58,691 nt of DNA from Gammaproteobacteria bacterium (GTDB lineage Bacteria > Pseudomonadota > Gammaproteobacteria > Pseudomonadales > Azotimanducaceae), in contig JAPPAV010000124.1 of the NCBI GenBank assembly GCA_026705345.1, positions 1-58,691 on the forward strand, in the 5' to 3' direction. A program made the translations under genes and the position numbers. The number at the start of each line of letters is the position of its first letter. Position 1 is the first letter of the stretch. The notes below the pieces were generated by a model. That model saw only the letters and a list, made by a program, of their open reading frames with translations, did no database searches and had not been told where the DNA came from. This document shows positions 53,772 through 58,691 of this stretch, piece by piece.

Positions 53772-54689
53772 CTAGCGACCGGCCACCTCGCCCATCAGCA
53801 GATCCATCGCCTCGAACTTCTCGGCGTGCTCGCCGAGCGTGGCGTCCGAAACGATGATCTCGTCGACGCCCGCTTCCTCGAATCCGGCAACGATGTCTCG
53901 CAGTTCCGCAGGCGAGCCGACGATGTTGCGGCTGGGCGAGGGTGGCGGCTTGTTGCCACCGGAGTACGCGGCCCAACGCGCGTGTGCCTCGGACTTGGTT
54001 CGACCGATAAAGAGCAGAATCGCCGCGGTGCGCTGAATCTCTGCGGGGTCGCGCCCCACTGCCGCGCAGTGTGCGTCGAGGATCGCGCCTTTCTGAGCCA
54101 TCGTGGCGGCGTCGCCCCAATGGTTCCACTCGTCGGCGTACTTCGCGGTGATCTTCAGGGTGACCTTTTCGCCACCGCCGCCGATCAGCAGCGGGAGTGG
54201 CTTCTGCACGGGCTTCGGATCCAGGGTCGCGTCGGTGAGTTGGTAGTAGCGGCCATCGAAGTTGCTGACGGGCTGGGTGTAGAGGGACTTGATGACTTGG
54301 CATGCCTCGTCGAGTCGGGCCAGGCGCCCGGGTACGTCGCTGAATTCAATGCCGTACTGTCGATGTTCGTTTTGCTGCCAGCCAGACCCCAAGCCGAGGA
54401 CTACTCGACCGCCCGTGATGTGGTCCAAGGTCGCCGCCATCTTCGCCAGCACGGCGGGGTGCCGGTAGGTGTTGCCGGTCACCATCGTGCCCACTCGGAC
54501 GCGCGGGACGCGGGCACCGATCGCCGACAGGGTCGTCCACGCCTCCGGGAACGGCCTCGGCGTGCTCCCCGCCGCCATGAAGTGATCGGCGACCCAGACG
54601 CCGTCCCATCCGGTTGCTTCCGCATGGGTACAGAGCTCGATCACCTCCGTGAACGGCAACCATGGACATGGCCAGAAACCGAAACGCAT
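53772..54689 (-). CDS. LLM-class F420/FMN-dependent oxidoreductase
   Basis: A 305-residue luciferase-like barrel: MRFGFWPCPWLPF start, HAEATGWDGVWVADHFM, RVGTMVTGNTYRHPAVLAKMAATLDHITGGRVVLGLGSGWQQNEHRQYG, and PLLIGGGGEKVTLKITAKYADEWN. These are typical of the F420-dependent subgroup (TIGR03560-like), although F420 genes are not in the window. ATG 54689 is used. A second, distinct LLM protein lies at 24.7 kb. Confidence 0.86.
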   Translation of the reverse strand: MRFGFWPCPWLPFTEVIELCTHAEATGWDGVWVADHFMAAGSTPRPFPEAWTTLSAIGARVPRVRVGTMVTGNTYRHPAVLAKMAATLDHITGGRVVLGLGSGWQQNEHRQYGIEFSDVPGRLARLDEACQVIKSLYTQPVSNFDGRYYQLTDATLDPKPVQKPLPLLIGGGGEKVTLKITAKYADEWNHWGDAATMAQKGAILDAHCAAVGRDPAEIQRTAAILLFIGRTKSEAHARWAAYSGGNKPPPSPSRNIVGSPAELRDIVAGFEEAGVDEIIVSDATLGEHAEKFEAMDLLMGEVAGR

Positions 54690-54746
54690 GCCTCTCTCCC
54701 GGCTGCTTCTGCAAGAACGCCAGTCTAGCAGCGCCTCGGTCAATGA

Positions 54747-55670
54747 CTACCTCTTGGCCGGCAATCTGACTCCCGAGTCCTGTTCGAATGCGGAGACGAA
54801 TCTCTGTGCGCGGGCGACCTTGGCCCGCTCGTCCTCCTTGTCGACGTAGCCCGGCACGACCCCTTGCTGGGTGAGAATCGCGAACCTCGGCCGGTTTCGA
54901 TCAAGCACTTCCTGCGGAATCCGGCCGATGAAGTCCTCCGTCGCCCGGAGGAGGGATCGCACCATGAGAAGATGGACGCTAACCCGCAGCCCCGGCGCTG
55001 TCCGATTGTATGCGCCGTGCCAGGTATTGCCGTGAAAGACGATCAACGAACCCGCGGCCGCTTCGACAGCGACGGCTTGGTCGTTGCCACCTTCGCCGAT
55101 CAGCGTCTCGCCGGCGACGGGGTTGCGGCACCACTTGTGACTACCCGGTACGAGCGCCGTGCTGCCGTTGTCTCGGTTGAAGTCCGTCAACGCATAGATG
55201 CATTTGCATAGCAGGGCTTGCGTTGGCAACGGTGACGGTAGCCGTGTGTCCGTGTGCAACCGAAACCGGGTGTTGCTAGGCCCCTTCAAAAAGGAACTCA
55301 GCGAAGACAGCACCACGTCGTAGCCACACAGGTATGTCGCCAAAGCAAGCAGCGCTGGGTTCATCAACGACTCCTCGAACACGGGATCCTCAAGCAGCAA
55401 CGCCTTCATCGTGTCGCCGACGGGCGAGTCGATCCGGCTCTTCGGTCTGCCCCGCTCGAGATCGGGCCTCTCGCCGGTACGCCGTTCGGCGATGTCGAGG
55501 CATGCCTCGAGCATCCGTTCGGCAAGGCCGTTCGGGCTTGCGATCTCCGGCGGGATCACCGTGTAGCCGTGGGACTCGAGGTCCTCGATGTAGTGCTGCA
55601 GGCCAAGATCACCAATCTCGTCCCGAAGACGACCAAGGCCCAACTCGGGTGCGGTTGCAGCTTCCATCAT
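54747..55670 (-). CDS. phytanoyl-CoA dioxygenase-family oxygenase
   Basis: A 307-residue Fe(II)/2-oxoglutarate-type oxygenase. The iron triad is complete: His-Thr-Asp in FRLHTDTRLPSP and His in IVFHGNTWHGAYNR, with LRVSVHLLM following. IYALTDFNRDNGSTALVPGSHKW is the family core. In contrast to the protein at 35.6 kb, the HxD motif is intact. Substrate unknown. Same direction as the LLM gene 57 bases downstream, so they may be co-transcribed. Confidence 0.87.
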   Translation of the reverse strand: MMEAATAPELGLGRLRDEIGDLGLQHYIEDLESHGYTVIPPEIASPNGLAERMLEACLDIAERRTGERPDLERGRPKSRIDSPVGDTMKALLLEDPVFEESLMNPALLALATYLCGYDVVLSSLSSFLKGPSNTRFRLHTDTRLPSPLPTQALLCKCIYALTDFNRDNGSTALVPGSHKWCRNPVAGETLIGEGGNDQAVAVEAAAGSLIVFHGNTWHGAYNRTAPGLRVSVHLLMVRSLLRATEDFIGRIPQEVLDRNRPRFAILTQQGVVPGYVDKEDERAKVARAQRFVSAFEQDSGVRLPAKR

Positions 55671-55959
55671 GATGCGTTCCGCCGTGTGAAACGCCCGAGT
55701 CTACGCGGGACCAAAGCGAGCCACAAAACAAGGCGTGATCGACGACGATGGCTCTAATGCGACGTTCGGCCAAGTGTGTTACTTGCTCTCCCTACGGGAA
55801 AGGGGCTCGCGAGAGCTGCGGCGGATGAGGTTCGAGCAGTACGACGACAATCTTGAGCACACGCGCTGGCTCGTCACGATGTGGCCTAGGTCGGAGCTGC
55901 TGTGCGGACCCCTGAATGAGGATCGACAACATTTGGGAGCGCGTTTTGGGAGAGGATAG
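55671..55959. other. 289-base gap, no gene supported
   Basis: A 74-codon frame from GTG 55735 ends right before the YcaQ-like start, but its translation has no recognisable pattern. No repeat of the palindromic family and no clear promoter seen. AGAGGA at 55951-55956 serves the next gene. Confidence 0.5.
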
Positions 55960-57195
55960 TTGACCTCGCCAGCGGTCTCGGTGCAGACCGTCCGTCGGTT
56001 CATCCTCGGCTGCCAGGGACTCTGGCCGGGACGGCGGTCGGCCGGCCGGCCCGGTGCCCGCAGCGCTCTGCACCAATCGGGCCCAATTCAAATCGACCCG
56101 CTGAACGTGGTCGGCCGGAGCCACGATCTCGCCCTGCACGCCCGGGTGTGGGACTATCGCCCCGAGCATCTCGACCACCTCCTTTACACGAGCCGCGAGT
56201 TCTTCGACTACGGCGGGACGCTGTACGTGCTGCCCATGGGTGAGCTCCCGTACTGGCGGGTCCATATGGCGCGTCGGGCAGCCGAGGAGAAGTCCCGCGC
56301 GTTCGCGGCGGAGCACAAGCTGCTTCTGGAGACACTCCGGGAGGACGTCTCACGAGGGCCGGTGGCGAACCGGGACTATGCCGGGCGGAGGCGTCCGCGG
56401 ACCTTCCGATCGGACAAGGATACGGCCCGCGCCCTCCGGCATCTCTGGTTGACCGGCGAGCTGATGACACACGGGCGTCGGGGATTCGAGCGGCTCTACG
56501 CCTTGCGCCGCGACGTCGCACCGGTAGAGGTGCAGCACGCGGCGACGGCAGACGAGGCCGACGACTTCTTCGCCCGCAAAGCGCTCGCGCTGCTGGGCTT
56601 GGCTACAGCCCGCGACTGGGCCCATCGGTTCCGGCACCTCGCCCGACGCCGTTCGGATCCTGACGGGGAGCGTCGCAGACTTGGCGAGCTCCTGACGTCA
56701 GGCGCGGCGGTACGAACGCAGATCGGCGATGGGCCCGCCCTCTACCTGCCTGCGGAGCGGGCTGAGCAGCTGGAAGCCGTGCGGAGTGGATCGGTACCTC
56801 GGGCTTGGGCCACGCCACGGGCGGACACGCTGACCGAGGCCACCTTCCTGGCGCCACTGGAGTTCGTCACGGCGCGCGGCCGGGCGGCGAAATGGTTCGA
56901 GTTCGACTACGTCTGGGAGGTGTACAAGCCCGCCGCCAAACGGCGATGGGGCTACTACGTGATGCCCATCTTGCATGGTGACCAGCTCGTCGGGCGGGCG
57001 GACCTGCGGATGGATCGGACTGCCCGCACGCTCATCGTCCCTCACTTGTGGCTGGAGCGCTCCGCCAGCGCGCGAGACGCCGATCTCGTGCGGGCAATCG
57101 GCCTCGGGTTGCGCCGGTTGGCGGAATGGGCTGGTGGCGACGATGTACGCATCGACGCCACATCTCCCGCCGGGCTCCGCGTGCCACTCGCCTGA
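55960..57195 (+). CDS. YcaQ-like winged-helix protein (putative crosslink-repair DNA glycosylase)
   Basis: A 411-residue protein of the YcaQ/AlkX (DUF1006) family, which in E. coli unhooks interstrand DNA crosslinks. Family text includes FILGCQGLW, IQIDPLNVVGRSHDLALHARV, FDYGGTLYVLPM, LWLTGELMTHGRRGFERLYAL and FDYVWEVYKPAAKRRWGYYVMPILHGDQLVGRADLRMDR. The TTG 55960 start, with AGAGGA close upstream, is uncertain. The N-terminal catalytic QxQ/QxD-type motif is seen as IQID. No neighbour suggests an operon. Confidence 0.87.
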   Translation: MTSPAVSVQTVRRFILGCQGLWPGRRSAGRPGARSALHQSGPIQIDPLNVVGRSHDLALHARVWDYRPEHLDHLLYTSREFFDYGGTLYVLPMGELPYWRVHMARRAAEEKSRAFAAEHKLLLETLREDVSRGPVANRDYAGRRRPRTFRSDKDTARALRHLWLTGELMTHGRRGFERLYALRRDVAPVEVQHAATADEADDFFARKALALLGLATARDWAHRFRHLARRRSDPDGERRRLGELLTSGAAVRTQIGDGPALYLPAERAEQLEAVRSGSVPRAWATPRADTLTEATFLAPLEFVTARGRAAKWFEFDYVWEVYKPAAKRRWGYYVMPILHGDQLVGRADLRMDRTARTLIVPHLWLERSASARDADLVRAIGLGLRRLAEWAGGDDVRIDATSPAGLRVPLA

Positions 57196-57280
57196 TCGAC
57201 TCTCGTGCAGCGGGGGCCGTGCGGATTCGGGTCCGGCAGCGGGTCGATCGGGTTCGATTACGTGGCGGAGGGGGAGTCCG

Positions 57281-57336
57281 TGTCAACAGCATCCGAAAAC
57301 TGCACATTTCTGGCAACCGAAAACTGCACACTTTCG
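57281..57336 (+). mobile_element. possible terminal fragment of an IS21-like element
   Basis: Starts TGTCAACAGC and holds two direct copies of CCGAAAACTGCACA (57293-57306, 57317-57330) with a 24-base period. Repeated transposase sites close to a TG end are typical of IS21-family termini. No transposase follows, so it would be a remnant. Confidence 0.35.
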
Positions 57337-57377
57337 AGGACGCCGCCCGGGCGGTTCCGACGGCGTCCGGACAACCG

Positions 57378-57496
57378 GCACGGCGGGTGTCCGGCAGCAT
57401 GTACTCGAACAGCACACTCGTGCCGTCCGCCAGGTCCCACCCGGCATCCTTCAGGAGCGCGTCGATCTTGACACGCGCGAACGCTCGGTGGGGCTC
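57378..57496 (-). pseudogene. remnant of a type I restriction (HsdR-like) N-terminus
   Basis: Read leftward the sequence gives EPHRAFARVKIDALLK, then DAGWDLADGTSVLFEYMLPDTRRA. This matches, from memory, the N-terminus of HsdR-like restriction subunits (ARVKIDALLKDAGWD...LPDGTRADYVL). After about 40 codons the match ends and the IS21-like repeats begin some 40 bases further on, so the gene has lost everything after its start. Its first codons overlap the end of the PIN toxin gene. No other restriction gene is seen. Confidence 0.5.
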
Positions 57497-57920
57497 AAGC
57501 GCCGACCCACGGATCGACGAGCTCTATCTCCATGTCGGCAAAGTCCCGAACGTTCCGCGTCGCGATTGTCAGGTCTCGAGAGCGCGCAATGGCGGCGATT
57601 TGGCAATCGGCGGGCGCGACGGGGCGACCGGCGGCACGGCGGGAGGCAGCGATATCGGCATACTCGCCTGCGGCGGCGCTGTCGAAAGGCAGCACCCGAT
57701 CCCCAAAGTCCTCTCGCAAGATCGCCTCGATCGCCGAAGCCAGCGTATCCCGGCGCCGCCCAGCGGGCAGAACCGCAACTCCGTAGCGCAACTCAGCCTC
57801 CCCAACTGCCGAGAAGTGCAGATCCGTTGCTTGACGACTCGCGACCCAGCCTTCCACCGCTGGGTTCGGCGTCGGGCGCAATAGCTCGGATACCACGTTC
57901 GTGTCCAACAGCACAGTCAT
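57495..57920 (-). CDS. VapC/FitB-type PIN-domain toxin
   Basis: A 141-residue PIN ribonuclease: MTVLLDTNVVSELLRP (first Asp, Glu), VGEAELRYGVAVLPAGRRRD (Glu), PFDSAAAGEYADIAASRRAAGRPVAPADCQIAAIA (Asp pair) and IATRNVRDFADM. This is the FitB-like layout. The antitoxin gene is 8 bases upstream. Second such pair in the window and close to the integrase, as expected for mobile DNA. Confidence 0.9.
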   Translation of the reverse strand: MTVLLDTNVVSELLRPTPNPAVEGWVASRQATDLHFSAVGEAELRYGVAVLPAGRRRDTLASAIEAILREDFGDRVLPFDSAAAGEYADIAASRRAAGRPVAPADCQIAAIARSRDLTIATRNVRDFADMEIELVDPWVGA

Positions 57921-57928
57921 TTCGGGGC

Positions 57929-58183
57929 TCAGTCGAAGGACGGCGGCTCGCGCGCTGGCTTCCGCGGCGGCAGTTCAAGGTCCACGCCGCCAAGTGGCGC
58001 GATTCGGGCGCGTATGGCAGCCGCGAGGTTACCGGCGCGTGGCTTGTGTGCGACGGCGTCGCGGAGGATCAGCCGGGCTTCCTCCTCCATGGACCGGCCG
58101 TTGCCGGCGGCCCGCACACGCAACCGGGTTTTCACCTCGTCGTCGAGATTGCGGATCGTGATGCTTGCCAACGTGGTGTCCAC
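57929..58183 (-). CDS. FitA/VapB-type antitoxin
   Basis: An 84-residue protein with ribbon-helix-helix text LASITIRNLDDEVKTRLRVRAAGNGRSMEEEARLILRDAV, the FitA hallmark, and a tail GGVDLELPPRKPAREPPSFD that should bind the PIN toxin. The start is uncertain: GTG 58183 is reported, TTG 58171 is nearer the conserved sequence. Forms a pair with the PIN gene downstream. Confidence 0.82.
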   Translation of the reverse strand: MDTTLASITIRNLDDEVKTRLRVRAAGNGRSMEEEARLILRDAVAHKPRAGNLAAAIRARIAPLGGVDLELPPRKPAREPPSFD

Positions 58184-58558
58184 AGGACTGCCAAGGCTCC
58201 AATGTAAGCAGCGATTGCGATGCAATCAAGCGCGGTGTCTTCCGCACTGCACGACCAAACGCTGTTCCCGTGGCCGCGTCAGCATGATGCCCCGTTGCCT
58301 GACCCGCCCGACGAACTCTACCTTGGGTCAAAACTCGCTCATTGCCTTCAGCAACTTCATCGTTGCTGGCATGTTCAACTCATCCCCACTGTACCGGCAC
58401 TCGTAGAGTGCCCTGCAGATTGGGCGGGAGGTCCACCCCCTCTTCAACCAGCAACGTTGTATGGCGGAGAGGGAGACCGCCAGAACACCGATTTCGGTGG
58501 TTTCTCTAGACCTCCCGGAGTTAACTTAATAGTCTGATAAGTCTACGTTTTCCGTTTC
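58184..58558. other. 375-base stretch without a supported gene
   Basis: Several short frames cross it, but none gives a recognisable protein. It contains a small hairpin (CACTC-GTA-GAGTG near 58397-58409) and, at the right, the first of two TCTGATAA copies (58533-58540; second 58597-58604). It may be the promoter-distal flank of an integrated element. Confidence 0.5.
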
Positions 58559-58587
58559 TTGACGTCTCGCGCCGGTGCGCACATACT
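58559..58587 (+). promoter_or_regulatory. candidate promoter of the integrase gene
   Basis: TTGACG (58559-58564), 17-base spacer, CATACT (58582-58587), about 40 bases before the integrase ATG. The second TCTGATAA copy lies just downstream of the -10. Confidence 0.45.
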
Positions 58588-58626
58588 TCCCATAAATCTG
58601 ATAACGGAAGTGATAGCACACCCCCG

Positions 58627-58691
58627 ATGAAACGCCCCAAGCGACTCTCCGCCACCTTCGTCAACACCGTCAACGTTCCCGGCCGCTACGG
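58627..58691 (+). CDS. tyrosine integrase, N-terminal start only (cut by window edge)
   Basis: From ATG 58627 the frame reads KRPKRLSATFVNTVNVPGRYG and runs off the window. This is the start expected of phage or island tyrosine recombinases with an arm-binding domain (SATFVRTV.PGRYGDG pattern). The catalytic domain is outside. It suggests an integrated element to the right, or one whose boundary falls near here. Confidence 0.6.
   Translation, partial: MKRPKRLSATFVNTVNVPGRY

Noticed and set aside
55735-55959. 74-codon frame before the YcaQ-like gene
   Set aside because: No recognisable pattern or clear ribosome binding site.
58533-58604. Two TCTGATAA copies as attachment-site repeats
   Set aside because: Only eight bases, 64 apart and on the same side of the integrase; more likely chance or regulator sites.

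Overview
The window looks like a chromosomal piece of an uncultured, high-GC gammaproteobacterium, probably an aerobic heterotroph of a marine or host-associated habitat. The lineage call rests on the left block: fdxA, mutS, recA-recX, alaS, lysC and csrA lie together much as in Pseudomonas and relatives, recA carries a perfect CTG-N10-CAG LexA box over its -10, and FdxA is very close to the Azotobacter/Pseudomonas 7Fe ferredoxin. The lifestyle is inferred from the accessory genes and is less certain.

Layout. 1-11 kb: tail of a Y1 (REP-associated type) transposase, fdxA, a broken thioredoxin-like gene, mutS, recA-recX-alaS-lysC-csrA. 11-18 kb: a complete divergent histidine-utilisation locus (hutU-hutI leftward; hutF-hutH-hutG rightward) using the formimidoylglutamate deiminase/formylglutamate deformylase route. 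18-27 kb: an unknown membrane protein, a Clp-N-domain protein, then a glycan block (GH32/GH43-like propeller protein, GH29 alpha-L-fucosidase, an Nramp-fold transporter without metal ligands, a luciferase-like oxidoreductase, a GH4 glycosidase). 27-33 kb: a small membrane protein, two ABC half-exporters and a CmcJ/NvfI-like oxygenase in one run. 33-39 kb: an enolase-superfamily dehydratase, an XRE/AbiEii toxin-antitoxin pair, a phytanoyl-CoA-dioxygenase-like protein and a lysine-degradation pair (saccharopine or lysine dehydrogenase plus aminoadipate-semialdehyde dehydrogenase). 39-49 kb: a 1238-residue lipoprotein joining FG-GAP/ASPIC-UnbV repeats to a vanadium haloperoxidase, coupled to a sulfatase, with a convergent TonB receptor, an outer-membrane barrel and an SRPBCC protein. 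49-58.7 kb: accessory genes including two VapBC-type pairs, a serine hydrolase, an aminoglycoside-phosphotransferase-like kinase, a YcaQ-like protein, a type I restriction remnant, and the first codons of a tyrosine integrase at the right edge.

About eighteen copies of one palindromic repeat are scattered between genes. Each good copy has a CGTAGGGG tag, two 8-9 bp arms and usually a CTTGT loop; arm sequences differ between copies but stay complementary. Some copies carry one or two further hairpins. The Y1 transposase at the left end is a candidate mobilizer. In three genes (mutS, recX, csrA) the TAG stop codon is the TAG of the repeat tag.

No rRNA, tRNA or CRISPR array was found. Functions are assigned from motifs and remembered family resemblance; no search was run.
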